NCBI GenBank assembly: GCA_049889095.1
Contig: JBLJFK010000003.1
DNA length: 64,000 bases
Direction: 5' to 3' (one strand)
DNA from: Ewingella sp049889095
Lineage (GTDB): Bacteria; Pseudomonadota; Gammaproteobacteria; Enterobacterales; Enterobacteriaceae
Part shown: in pieces, positions 17,904-26,482 of the stretch
Layout: each line of letters opens with the position of its first letter
Numbering within the stretch: position 1 is the first letter of the stretch
Notes under the pieces: generated by a model
Database searches by the model: none
What the model saw: only the letters and a program-made list of their open reading frames with translations
Told to the model about the DNA's origin: nothing
Program-made: the position numbers and the translations under genes

Positions 17904-17936
17904 AAAAAAACCCCGGTCAAGGCCGGGGTTTTTGTT
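17904..17936. terminator. Terminator between ftsH and folP
   Basis: The stem CCCCGG / CCGGGG, extended by AA/TT, has A-runs on the left and T-runs on the right, so it reads as a strong terminator on the minus strand. Readthrough must occur if folP-glmM are expressed from the ftsH promoter. Confidence 0.85.
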
Positions 17937-17963
17937 TTAGCAATATCAATTCTAATCGGCGAC

Positions 17964-19907
17964 TTACTTGCCGCTAAATTGTTCGCACATTGTATTACCC
18001 GGGTTCGGGGTCCGGGGCTCATCAACCGGCGTTGGCGCCGTAGGAGTGCCACCGTTGTTTGAGTTATCGCTGCCATTCTTACCGGTCGCGTCATCCCAAC
18101 CCGCTGGCGGGCGAACATCTTTACGGTTCATCAGGTCATCAATTTGTGGTGCGTCAATGGTTTCATATTTCATCAGCGCATCTTTCATCGTATGCAGGAT
18201 GTCCATATTTTCCATTAACAGCTTACGAGCACGTTCATAGTTGTGCTCAACCAGTGATTTCACTTCCTGATCAATGATACGCGCAGTTTCATCAGACATA
18301 TGTTTAGCTTTCGCGACTGAACGACCAAGGAAAACTTCACCTTCTTCATCAGCGTAAAGCAACGGACCTAACTTCTCTGAGAAGCCCCACTGCGTAACCA
18401 TGTTACGGGCAATTGATGTCGCGACTTTAATATCGTTCGATGCACCGGTAGAGACTTTTTCCACACCGTAGATGATCTCTTCTGCCAAACGACCACCGTA
18501 AAGTGTCGAGATCTGGCTTTCCAGTTTCTGACGGCTGGCGCTGATAGCGTCACCGACAGGCAGGAAGAAGGTAACACCTAACGCACGGCCACGAGGAATG
18601 ATCGTCACTTTATGCACAGGGTCATGCTCAGGAACCAAACGGCCGATGATGGCGTGGCCTGCTTCGTGATATGCCGTTGACTCTTTTTGCGCTTCCGTCA
18701 TCACCATAGAGCGACGTTCTGCGCCCATCATGATTTTGTCTTTCGCTTTTTCGAACTCAACCATTGAAACAACACGTTTGTTACCACGTGCGGAGAACAA
18801 TGCGGCCTCGTTGACTAAGTTCGCCAAATCAGCACCAGAGAAACCTGGAGTACCACGTGCAATAACAGAAGCATCAACGTCTGGAGCTAATGGAACGCGA
18901 CGGGAGTGAACCTTAAGGATCTGCTCACGTCCACGAACGTCTGGCAAGCCGACCACAACCTGACGGTCGAAACGGCCTGGACGCAGCAATGCTGGGTCAA
19001 GTACGTCGGGACGGTTTGTCGCGGCAATAACGATGATACCTTCATTACCTTCGAAACCATCCATTTCAACCAGCATCTGGTTCAGGGTCTGTTCACGTTC
19101 ATCGTGACCGCCACCTAAACCAGCACCACGCTGACGGCCCACGGCATCAATTTCATCGATAAAGATGATACATGGTGCAGCTTTTTTCGCTTGTTCGAAC
19201 ATGTCACGCACACGTGATGCACCGACACCCACGAACATCTCTACGAAGTCAGAACCGGAAATGGTAAAGAACGGAACCTTAGCCTCACCTGCGATAGCTT
19301 TCGCCAGCAAGGTTTTACCCGTACCCGGCGGCCCTACCATCAGAACGCCTTTAGGAATTTTACCGCCGAGTTTTTGGAAGCGGCTTGGTTCGCGCAGGTA
19401 ATCTACCAGTTCGCTAACCTCTTCCTTGGCTTCATCGCAACCGGCAACATCAGCAAAAGTAGTTTTGATTTGGTCTTCGGTCAGCATACGCGCTTTGCTT
19501 TTACCAAAGGACATTGCCCCTTTGCCACCGCCACCCTGCATCTGCCGCATAAAGAATATCCAGACGCCAATTAACAACAGCATCGGGAACCATGAAATAA
19601 AGATAGAGGCCAGCAAGCTAGGTTGTTCTGGCGGTTCGCCAACAACTTTCACATTTTTGCTCAGCAATGTATCCAGCAATTTAGGATCATCAACTGGTAT
19701 GTAGGTCGTGTATTTGTTGCTGTCTTTTTTAACAACGTCAATCTCACGTCCATTGATACGTGCTTCACGAATCTGGTCTTGGGTCAATTCGGACATGAAG
19801 GTAGAATAATCTACCCTACGGCCATTAGACTCGCTGGGCCCAAAGCTCTGAAATACAGACATCAATACAACCGCGATGACTAACCAGAGAATCAGGTTCT
19901 TCGCCAT
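17964..19907 (-). CDS. ftsH: ATP-dependent zinc metalloprotease FtsH
   Basis: A 647-residue membrane-anchored AAA+ protease degrading misassembled membrane proteins and regulators such as LpxC and sigma-32. It has two transmembrane segments (about 5-24 and 98-120) flanking a periplasmic domain. Walker A GPPGTGKT is near 192, the pore-loop FVEMFVG near 225, IIFIDEIDAVG, the second region of homology, and the zinc site HEAGH near 414. I chose the ATG at 19907 (MAKNLILW); a TTG three codons upstream (MSDMAKN) is the alternative. HflC, its partner in the HflKC complex, is at the far end of the window. Confidence 0.97.
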   Translation of the reverse strand: MAKNLILWLVIAVVLMSVFQSFGPSESNGRRVDYSTFMSELTQDQIREARINGREIDVVKKDSNKYTTYIPVDDPKLLDTLLSKNVKVVGEPPEQPSLLASIFISWFPMLLLIGVWIFFMRQMQGGGGKGAMSFGKSKARMLTEDQIKTTFADVAGCDEAKEEVSELVDYLREPSRFQKLGGKIPKGVLMVGPPGTGKTLLAKAIAGEAKVPFFTISGSDFVEMFVGVGASRVRDMFEQAKKAAPCIIFIDEIDAVGRQRGAGLGGGHDEREQTLNQMLVEMDGFEGNEGIIVIAATNRPDVLDPALLRPGRFDRQVVVGLPDVRGREQILKVHSRRVPLAPDVDASVIARGTPGFSGADLANLVNEAALFSARGNKRVVSMVEFEKAKDKIMMGAERRSMVMTEAQKESTAYHEAGHAIIGRLVPEHDPVHKVTIIPRGRALGVTFFLPVGDAISASRQKLESQISTLYGGRLAEEIIYGVEKVSTGASNDIKVATSIARNMVTQWGFSEKLGPLLYADEEGEVFLGRSVAKAKHMSDETARIIDQEVKSLVEHNYERARKLLMENMDILHTMKDALMKYETIDAPQIDDLMNRKDVRPPAGWDDATGKNGSDNSNNGGTPTAPTPVDEPRTPNPGNTMCEQFSGK

Positions 19908-19955
19908 GTCACTCAAGGGATTAACCTCATATTACAACTGTGTTAACAAACAGCG

Positions 19956-20594
19956 TTAGGGTACTAAAAGTTTCAGCCCTGTCGCTACGATGTACACTTC
20001 TCGCGAACGTGCGCGAGAAGCATCTGGCTTACGAACCTTCACCTTCGTAAAAAGGGAGCGAATTTCCCGTAGGTATTCATCAAAGCCATCTCCCTGGAAC
20101 ACCTTCACCAGGAAAGTTCCACCTGGTGCCAATACATCACGACACATATCCAGCGCTAACTCAACCAGATACATCGACTTTGGAATATCGACTGCCGGAG
20201 TACCGCTCATATTCGGGGCCATATCGGACATGACCACCTGAACTTTGTTGTCTCCCACTCTTTCCAAAAGAGCTTTGAGCACTAATTCATCACGAAAGTC
20301 GCCTTGAAGAAAATCGACGCCAACGATAGGATCCATAGGTAAAAGATCGCACGCGATAATGCGGCCTTTGTTACCGATTTGAGTTGCCACGAACTGTGAC
20401 CAACCACCAGGAGCCGCGCCTAAATCCACTACGGTCATTCCGGCTTTGAACAGTTTATCACCTTGCTGTATCTCATCCAGTTTAAACCAGGCGCGGGAGC
20501 GCAGGCCTTTTTTCTGTGCCTGAATCACATATTTATCGCTAAAGTGTTCCTGCAACCAGCGTGTGGAACTTGCAGAACGCTTTTTATTAGACAT
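19956..20594 (-). CDS. rlmE: 23S rRNA (uridine-2'-O)-methyltransferase RlmE
   Basis: A 212-residue heat-shock methyltransferase that modifies U2552 of 23S rRNA on the 50S subunit. The SAM-binding motif VVDLGAAPGGWSQF is near residue 57. The catalytic Lys-Asp-Lys-Glu set is consistent with VVMSDMAPNMSG and FLVKVFQGDG. It is just upstream of ftsH, 48 bases apart, as in E. coli where the two form a heat-shock operon. I could not identify a clear sigma-32 promoter. Confidence 0.97.
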   Translation of the reverse strand: MSNKKRSASSTRWLQEHFSDKYVIQAQKKGLRSRAWFKLDEIQQGDKLFKAGMTVVDLGAAPGGWSQFVATQIGNKGRIIACDLLPMDPIVGVDFLQGDFRDELVLKALLERVGDNKVQVVMSDMAPNMSGTPAVDIPKSMYLVELALDMCRDVLAPGGTFLVKVFQGDGFDEYLREIRSLFTKVKVRKPDASRARSREVYIVATGLKLLVP

Positions 20595-20710
20595 TATTTA
20601 TTAACCATATAATTTTCCATTAACTCTAAAATAGAGCATTTGGAACAAGCTCTTAGCGTCATTATCTCTATGACTAAGTCAGGCATATCACGCTGTCGGA
20701 GCAGTCCGAT

Positions 20711-20740
20711 TTGGTGATAACCATGAGATGGCGGTAGAAT
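20711..20740 (+). promoter_or_regulatory. Candidate yhbY promoter
   Basis: -35 TTGGTG (20711-20716) and -10 TAGAAT (20735-20740) are separated by 18 bp, about 37 bp before the yhbY start. Confidence 0.5.
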
Positions 20741-20776
20741 GACCCGTTTTCAATCCCAACTTAAGTAAAAAAGACG

Positions 20777-21073
20777 ATGAATCTTAACAATAAGCAAAAA
20801 CAGTACCTGAAAGGTCTGGCACATCCACTAAAACCGGTTGTCATGCTAGGTAATAACGGCCTTACCGAAGGTGTACTTGCCGAAATCGAACAGGCTCTGA
20901 AACACCATGAACTCATCAAGGTGAAAGTAGCAGCTGAAGAGCGTGAAACGAAGACCTTGATTGTTGACGCTATTTTGCGTGAAACCAAGGCGAGCAGTGT
21001 GCAAGTCATCGGCAATATGCTGGTACTTTATCGCCCTTCTAGTGATGACCGCAAAATTATCTTACCGCGCTAG
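20777..21073 (+). CDS. yhbY: Ribosome assembly RNA-binding protein YhbY (CRM domain)
   Basis: A 98-residue single-domain CRM protein associated with pre-50S particles. It carries the conserved loop VVMLGNNGLTEGVLAEI (about residues 21-37) and the family C-terminus LYRPSSDDRKIILPR. It is divergent from rlmE and ends at its own terminator, as in E. coli. Its biochemical role beyond RNA binding in ribosome maturation is not settled. Confidence 0.96.
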   Translation: MNLNNKQKQYLKGLAHPLKPVVMLGNNGLTEGVLAEIEQALKHHELIKVKVAAEERETKTLIVDAILRETKASSVQVIGNMLVLYRPSSDDRKIILPR

Positions 21074-21136
21074 TTCTTTCGGTTTAAAGAAACACGCTGT
21101 AGATATCTAGAACGGTGACACGTAATCAGTTTCAAT

Positions 21137-21159
21137 AAAAGGCCGCTCGCGGCCTTTTT
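21137..21159 (+). terminator. Terminator after yhbY
   Basis: The stem AAAAGGCCG / CGGCCTTTT followed by Ts forms a standard intrinsic terminator about 65 bp past yhbY. Confidence 0.85.
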
Positions 21160-21265
21160 ACGTTAGTTTTCACTTCCCTGTGAAGCATTTCACGAGAGAA
21201 GGAAAAAAATCAAAGCTGACTGCGACCTGCAAAAGGTGCTATTTACTCAGCATTTACTCGACTCA

Positions 21266-21742
21266 TTAAAGGTATTCAACCTTCAGCACTTCATATTCGA
21301 CATCGCCGCCCGGCGTGTGGATAACCACGATGTCATCTTGTTCTTTGCCGATTAAACCACGGGCAATCGGAGAGTTTACAGAAATCAGATTTTGTTTAAA
21401 ATCGGCTTCGTCATCACCAACGATACGGTATTTTTGTTCTTCTTCAGTATCGAGGTTCATCAAAGACACTGTCGAACCAAAAATGACCCGACCGGTTAAA
21501 GGCATTTTAGTCACGTCAATAACCTGAGCATTCGAGAGTTTAGCTTCAATCTCCTGAATTCGGCCCTCGCAAAAACCCTGCTGCTCGCGAGCAGCGTGGT
21601 ATTCTGCGTTCTCTTTCAAATCACCATGCTCACGCGCTGTGGCAATATCAGCAATGATCCTCGGGCGACGGACGCCCTTAAGATGGTCAAGTTCTTCACG
21701 TAATCTTTCAGCGCCACGCAATGTCATCGGAATCGGTTTCAT
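21266..21742 (-). CDS. greA: Transcript cleavage factor GreA
   Basis: A 158-residue factor that enters the secondary channel of RNA polymerase and stimulates cleavage of backtracked RNA. The N-terminal coiled coil with the catalytic tip acidic pair (AREHGDLKENAEYHAAREQQ, about residues 37-56) and the C-terminal globular domain (FKQNLISVNSPIARGLIGKE) are intact. The start begins MKPIPMTLRGAERL. The leader contains a terminator-like hairpin about 110 bases upstream, suggesting premature termination control. Confidence 0.98.
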   Translation of the reverse strand: MKPIPMTLRGAERLREELDHLKGVRRPRIIADIATAREHGDLKENAEYHAAREQQGFCEGRIQEIEAKLSNAQVIDVTKMPLTGRVIFGSTVSLMNLDTEEEQKYRIVGDDEADFKQNLISVNSPIARGLIGKEQDDIVVIHTPGGDVEYEVLKVEYL

Positions 21743-21840
21743 ATATTCACTACCTCTAACTTTGTCCTTTCGGCAAACACCGTCCTGATTAAATCAGGTA
21801 GAAATAAGTCAGTTCTCTTGACCGACTCTCTCTTGGTAAA

Positions 21841-21886
21841 AACAAAAAACCCAACCAAAAGTCCATGACCCTGGCCAAGATTGGTT
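21841..21886 (-). terminator. greA leader terminator/attenuator (GraL-like)
   Basis: On the minus strand AACCAA (21881-21886) can pair with TTGGTT (21853-21858), enclosing a second foldable segment with CCAGGGTCATGG. GGGTTTTTTGTTTTT follows. It lies in the greA leader, where E. coli makes short GraL RNAs by early termination. Whether such RNAs form here is inferred. Confidence 0.6.
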
Positions 21887-22022
21887 TTGCATTATGTCGG
21901 GTATTTTAACGTAGAGTTCCTTAAGGGTCATCGTTTACTTTCGCCCTCGTTGCACCACAGTTCGTAGCATCGTAGTATGGCAACACGTTCTTCTGCGGTT
22001 ACCAGGGCCCTTACTCAAAATA

Positions 22023-23456
22023 ATGCGTTTTTTAAGAATTGTCAGTGGATTAGCTTGCGCGTTAGCTCTAAACGCTAACGCATCTCAGGTCGAAAATTAC
22101 ACCGAGTATCTGCCCGACGGCACGAACCTGGCGTTGCTGGTGCAGAAAATTGGAGCCACGTCTCCTGCAATCGACTATAACGGGCAGCAAATGGCACTGC
22201 CCGCCAGTACTATGAAAATTCTGACCGCATTGGCAGCGTTGCTGCAACTGGGTCCGGATTTCCGCTTCACCACCACATTTGAAACTAAAGGTACGATCTC
22301 CGATGGTATTCTAAAGGGCGATCTTGTCGCCCGTTTCGCCGGAGATCCTACCTTTAAGCGCCAAAATATCCGCAATATGGTGGCGGCTTTACGTAAGCAG
22401 GGGATTAAAGAAATAACCGGCGATATTATAATAGATAGCTCCGTGTTTGCCAGCCATGACAAAGCACCTGGTTGGCCCTGGAACGATATTACGCAATGCT
22501 TCAGTGCGCCGCCTGCAGCAGCAATTGTCGATCGCAACTGCTTCTCCGTTTCGCTCTACAGTGCACCGAAACCAAACGATAATGCCTTTATTCGCGTAGC
22601 GTCCTATTACCCTGTCCATATGTTCAGTGAGGTACGAACGCTGGCGAAAGGTTCTCCGGATGCACAGTATTGCGAACTCGATGTGGTTCCGGGCGAGCTA
22701 AACCGCTATACACTGACGGGCTGCCTCACTCAACGTAGCGAACCTCTGCCTCTGGCTTTTGCCATTCAGGATGGTTCGAGCTACGCCGGTGCAATTTTAA
22801 AAGATGAATTGCAGCAGGCTGAGATTCAGATTGATGGTACGTTAAAGCGCCAGACTCAGCCGACACCGGCTGGCACTGTTTTAGCGCAAACTCAGTCGGC
22901 ACCGCTGCATGATTTGCTCCGCCAGATGCTGAAGAAATCCGACAACATGATCGCCGATACCGTGTTTCGAACCATTGGGCACCAGCGGTTCGGCGTCCCG
23001 GGCACGTGGCGTGCGGGTTCTGATGCAGTACGTCAGATATTGCGACAGAAGGCCGGCATTGATTTGGGTAACTCGATTCAGGTCGATGGATCAGGCCTTT
23101 CTCGTCACGACTTGCTATCTCCCGCCACCATGATGCAGGTTCTGCAATATATCGCCCAGCATGATCAGGAGCTAGATTTTATATCAATGCTTCCACTGGC
23201 CGGGCATGACGGAACATTGCAGTATCGCGGGGGCCTGCATGAAGCCGGTGTTGACGGCAAAGTCTCTGCCAAAACAGGTTCACTGGCGGGGGTTTATAAC
23301 CTGGCTGGATTTATCACCACAGCAAGTGGTCAGCGCATGGCCTTTGTACAGTTCTTATCCGGCTATGCCGTACCTCCGGAAGATCAGCGTACACGCCGTG
23401 CACCGCTGGTTCGTTTTGAGAGTCGCCTCTACCGTGACGTGTATCAAAATAACTGA
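22023..23456 (+). CDS. dacB: D-alanyl-D-alanine carboxypeptidase/endopeptidase PBP4
   Basis: A 477-residue periplasmic penicillin-binding protein of class C that trims and cleaves peptidoglycan cross-links. It has a signal peptide (first ~20 residues, ending NANA-SQ), the SxxK motif in ASTMK near residue 62, the SxN motif (KKSDN near 307) and the KTG motif (SAKTGSLAG near 418). Length equals E. coli DacB. It is followed after nine bases by pmrA, so a dacB-pmrAB operon is likely. It is divergent from greA. Confidence 0.97.
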   Translation: MRFLRIVSGLACALALNANASQVENYTEYLPDGTNLALLVQKIGATSPAIDYNGQQMALPASTMKILTALAALLQLGPDFRFTTTFETKGTISDGILKGDLVARFAGDPTFKRQNIRNMVAALRKQGIKEITGDIIIDSSVFASHDKAPGWPWNDITQCFSAPPAAAIVDRNCFSVSLYSAPKPNDNAFIRVASYYPVHMFSEVRTLAKGSPDAQYCELDVVPGELNRYTLTGCLTQRSEPLPLAFAIQDGSSYAGAILKDELQQAEIQIDGTLKRQTQPTPAGTVLAQTQSAPLHDLLRQMLKKSDNMIADTVFRTIGHQRFGVPGTWRAGSDAVRQILRQKAGIDLGNSIQVDGSGLSRHDLLSPATMMQVLQYIAQHDQELDFISMLPLAGHDGTLQYRGGLHEAGVDGKVSAKTGSLAGVYNLAGFITTASGQRMAFVQFLSGYAVPPEDQRTRRAPLVRFESRLYRDVYQNN

Positions 23457-23465
23457 GTTTCCCCG

Positions 23466-24128
23466 ATGAAATTACTGATTGTCGAAGATGACGAGCTTTT
23501 GCGACAAGGCCTTTCTCTGGCACTCACAGGTGAGAATTATGCCTGTGAGTGCGCATCAACGGCAGCGCAAGCCCATCGCCTGATTAAAACCAGTCAGTAC
23601 AGCTTAGTGGTTCTTGACCTGGGGTTGCCGGACAGAGACGGAGTCTCGTTGCTGCGCCAGTGGCGACGCGAAGATATTTCACTACCGGTGCTAATCCTCA
23701 CCGCGCGTGATGCACTCGAAGATCGCGTCCATGGACTGGATGCCGGTGCAGATGATTATTTGGTGAAACCGTTCGCCTTGGTTGAATTACTGGCCAGGGT
23801 TCGCGCGCTGATACGCCGGTATCAGGGACAAAGTGATAATCAAATAAACGTAGGCGATCTCAAAATAAACCTGTCGACACAACAGGTTTTCCAGAAGGAA
23901 ACGCCGGTTGAAATCACTCCGAAAGAGTTCGCCATTTTATCTCGCCTGATGATGCGAGCAGGTCAGACGGTGAATCGTGAATTACTTCAGCAGGACCTTT
24001 ACACATGGAATGACGACATGGGGTCTAATACGCTGGAAGTCCACGTCCATAATTTGCGCCGTAAGCTGGGTAAAGAGCTGATACGCACCGTGCGTGGCAA
24101 TGGCTATCGTCTGGAAACCACACCATGA
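23466..24128 (+). CDS. pmrA: OmpR-family response regulator PmrA (BasR)
   Basis: A 220-residue two-component regulator. The receiver domain carries the acidic pocket VEDDE, the phosphoacceptor Asp51 (VVLDLGLPD), the conserved Thr in LILTARD and Lys in YLVKPFAL. The C-terminal winged helix ends with TLEVHVHNLRRKLGKELIRTVRGNGYRLE. Sequence blocks match PmrA/BasR more closely than other OmpR-type regulators. PmrA activates lipid A and other surface modification genes on Fe(III) or cationic peptide stress. No good ribosome binding site precedes the ATG, so coupling to dacB is likely. Its stop overlaps pmrB by four bases. Confidence 0.9.
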   Translation: MKLLIVEDDELLRQGLSLALTGENYACECASTAAQAHRLIKTSQYSLVVLDLGLPDRDGVSLLRQWRREDISLPVLILTARDALEDRVHGLDAGADDYLVKPFALVELLARVRALIRRYQGQSDNQINVGDLKINLSTQQVFQKETPVEITPKEFAILSRLMMRAGQTVNRELLQQDLYTWNDDMGSNTLEVHVHNLRRKLGKELIRTVRGNGYRLETTP

Positions 24129-25192
24129 TCAGCATGCGCCGCCGGTTATTGGTCATGTTGGCACTTATCCTCTTCGTGACGCAACTCACCAGTGTTTTCT
24201 GGCTTTGGCACGAGAGTCAGGAACAGATCAATCTCCTGGTTAACGACACTCTGTCCGCTAAAGTCCGCAATATCCACGTTGAGAAGGAGATCGCCGAGGC
24301 TATCGCATCGCTTATTGCACCTTCACTACTGATGATGGTCGTGACGCTATTACTCTCTTTCTGGGCAATCAGTTGGATCATCCGTCCTCTGAATCAGTTA
24401 CAAGAACGGCTAGAAACACGTTCCGCAGATAACCTCTCGCCTCTTCCTCTTAACAGCGAAATCAGTGAAGTCGTTTCGGTCACCAACGCGCTAAATCAGC
24501 TTTTCTCACGACTTTCCCATACTATCCAGCAGGAGCGGTTGTTCACGGCTGATGCCGCACATGAACTGCGAACGCCTCTGGCCGGCGTGCGTTTGCACCT
24601 CGAATTAATGGAGCAGAAAGGTGTAGAAGGCAGCCGAATACTGATCACCCGTATCGACCAACTGATGCATACCATCGAACAGTTATTGATGCTGTCTCGC
24701 GCCGGGCAGAATTTCGCGAAAGGTCACTATGATCAGGTCGACTTAGTCGAGCATGTTATCTGTCCACTGCAGGAAGAGCTGCAGGAAATGATTGCTCAGC
24801 GCCATCAAAAGCTATTATTCAATATGCCTGAACAATTAATTCTTCAAGGGGATGCCGTTTTGCTTAGGCTGATGGTGCGTAATTTGGTCGAAAATGCCTA
24901 CCGTTACAGTCCTGAAATGAGTGAAATAGTTGTCTCCCTATCCCGTGAGGCCGAAGCGGTGCTGATACAGGTAGAAGATCAGGGACCCGGTATTGATGAG
25001 CACCAGGCCAGTGAGATCACTCAGGCTTTCAAGCGCATGGACCAACGTTACGGCGGCAGCGGACTGGGGCTGAATATCATTGTTCGTATCGCTACGCTGC
25101 ATGGAGGCCATCTGTCACTGCACAACCGTCAGGGAACCACCGGGCTTTGCGCCCAGTGCCGGTTACCTGAAACTGCCTTCAGCAGGTTCTGA
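24125..25192 (+). CDS. pmrB: Sensor histidine kinase PmrB (BasS)
   Basis: A 355-residue inner-membrane kinase. It has two transmembrane segments (about 8-28 and 63-85) with a short periplasmic loop between them. That loop holds two ExxE motifs (residues 30-33 ESQE and 55-58 EIAE), the arrangement known to bind Fe(III) in Salmonella PmrB. A HAMP linker follows, then the H box FTADAAHELRTPL with His146, the N box (NLVENAYRYSP), and G boxes (VEDQGPGID, GGSGLGLNI). The ATG overlaps the pmrA stop (ATGA). The eptA gene that accompanies these regulators in E. coli is absent here. Confidence 0.9.
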   Translation: MISMRRRLLVMLALILFVTQLTSVFWLWHESQEQINLLVNDTLSAKVRNIHVEKEIAEAIASLIAPSLLMMVVTLLLSFWAISWIIRPLNQLQERLETRSADNLSPLPLNSEISEVVSVTNALNQLFSRLSHTIQQERLFTADAAHELRTPLAGVRLHLELMEQKGVEGSRILITRIDQLMHTIEQLLMLSRAGQNFAKGHYDQVDLVEHVICPLQEELQEMIAQRHQKLLFNMPEQLILQGDAVLLRLMVRNLVENAYRYSPEMSEIVVSLSREAEAVLIQVEDQGPGIDEHQASEITQAFKRMDQRYGGSGLGLNIIVRIATLHGGHLSLHNRQGTTGLCAQCRLPETAFSRF

Positions 25193-25226
25193 AACGGTTT
25201 TGACGGAACGAGTTAAAATTAGACAT

Positions 25227-25254
25227 TAAAAAAGGTCGCATTAAGCGACCTTTT
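25227..25254. terminator. Bidirectional terminator between pmrB and obgE
   Basis: The stem AAAAGGTCGC / GCGACCTTTT with a short loop has As on the left and Ts on the right, ending both convergent transcripts. Confidence 0.88.
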
Positions 25255-25282
25255 ACACATAAGAGTCTTTCAGGAACGGAAA

Positions 25283-26464
25283 TTAGCGTTCGTAAATGAT
25301 TTCGACACCTTCGTCGTCTTCATCATCCCAATCATCCCAGTCGTCATCGTCATCTTCTTCTGCTTCAACTGCCACTTCGGCCAATTGATCACGATGGTAA
25401 TCGTCCCACATGAACTCAACTTTCTCAGGCACAGCGGCTTCGACAGCCATATGTTTAGGATTTTCGTTGATGAATTTCATCACATCCCAACACAGCGCAT
25501 TCACACCTTCACGATTGGCGGCAGAAATCAGGTAATAGTCGCCTTCCCAGCCCAACGCTTCAGCAATAGCTTTAGCCCGAGTCTCAGCTTCTTCTTTTTC
25601 GATCAAATCAACTTTATTGAAGACTAACCAGCGCGGCTTCTCAGCCAGCTTGGCGTTGTACTGCTGCAACTCATTGATAATAACTTTGGCATTCTCAATT
25701 GGGTCTGATTCGTCAATTGGTGCGATATCGATAAGATGTAAAAGTACACGGCAACGCTCAAGGTGCTTAAGGAAACGGATCCCTAAACCAGCGCCTTCAG
25801 AAGCGCCTTCAATCAGCCCTGGGATGTCGGCAACCACAAAGCTTTGCTCGCTGTCCATACGGACCACGCCAAGGCTTGGAACCAGAGTGGTAAACGGATA
25901 GTCGGCTACTTTTGGTTTCGCTGCGGAAACGGCGCGGATAAACGTTGATTTACCTGCGTTTGGTAGCCCAAGCATTCCCACATCAGCAAGCAACATCAGT
26001 TCAAGTGCGATATCACGCTCTTCACCTTTGGTGCCCATCGTCTTCTGACGCGGCGAGCGGTTAATGGAGGATTTAAAGCGGGTATTACCCAAGCCGTGAA
26101 AACCGCCTTTAGCGACCATCTGAACCTGACCATGGCGGGTCATATCACCGAGTACTTCGCCCGTAGCCTGGTCGATTACCCGTGTACCGACTGGAACTTT
26201 AACCGTGATATCTTTGCCACGCTTACCGGTACAGTCGCTGCTTTGGCCATTGGTGCCACGTTCAGCACGATAAGATTTCACAAAACGGAAATCGATCAGC
26301 GTGTTGAGGTTTTCGTCACCAATAAGGTAAACATCGCCGCCATCGCCGCCGTCACCGCCATCAGGGCCACCGCGTGGAATATACTTCTCACGACGGAAGC
26401 TAACACAACCGTTACCGCCGTCACCTGCCACGATCAATATGGTGGCTTCATCTACAAACTTCAT
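25283..26464 (-). CDS. obgE: Obg-family GTPase ObgE (CgtA)
   Basis: A 393-residue GTPase binding the 50S subunit, with roles in ribosome assembly, ppGpp control and replication. The Gly-rich Obg domain (about 1-158, with GGPDGGDGGDGGDV), the G domain (GLPNAGKST near 166, DIPGLIEGA, NKVDL) and a very acidic C-terminus (a run of Asp/Glu around residues 365-385) are all present. It ends the rplU-rpmA-yhbE-obgE operon in the order known from E. coli. Confidence 0.98.
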   Translation of the reverse strand: MKFVDEATILIVAGDGGNGCVSFRREKYIPRGGPDGGDGGDGGDVYLIGDENLNTLIDFRFVKSYRAERGTNGQSSDCTGKRGKDITVKVPVGTRVIDQATGEVLGDMTRHGQVQMVAKGGFHGLGNTRFKSSINRSPRQKTMGTKGEERDIALELMLLADVGMLGLPNAGKSTFIRAVSAAKPKVADYPFTTLVPSLGVVRMDSEQSFVVADIPGLIEGASEGAGLGIRFLKHLERCRVLLHLIDIAPIDESDPIENAKVIINELQQYNAKLAEKPRWLVFNKVDLIEKEEAETRAKAIAEALGWEGDYYLISAANREGVNALCWDVMKFINENPKHMAVEAAVPEKVEFMWDDYHRDQLAEVAVEAEEDDDDDWDDWDDEDDEGVEIIYER

Positions 26465-26482
26465 TTGTACTGTCTCCGTAAA

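Noticed and set aside
17846..18118. In-frame extension of folP to 372 residues
   Set aside because: The extra N-terminus crosses the ftsH terminator and the end of ftsH. The 281-residue form starting at 17845 matches dihydropteroate synthases.
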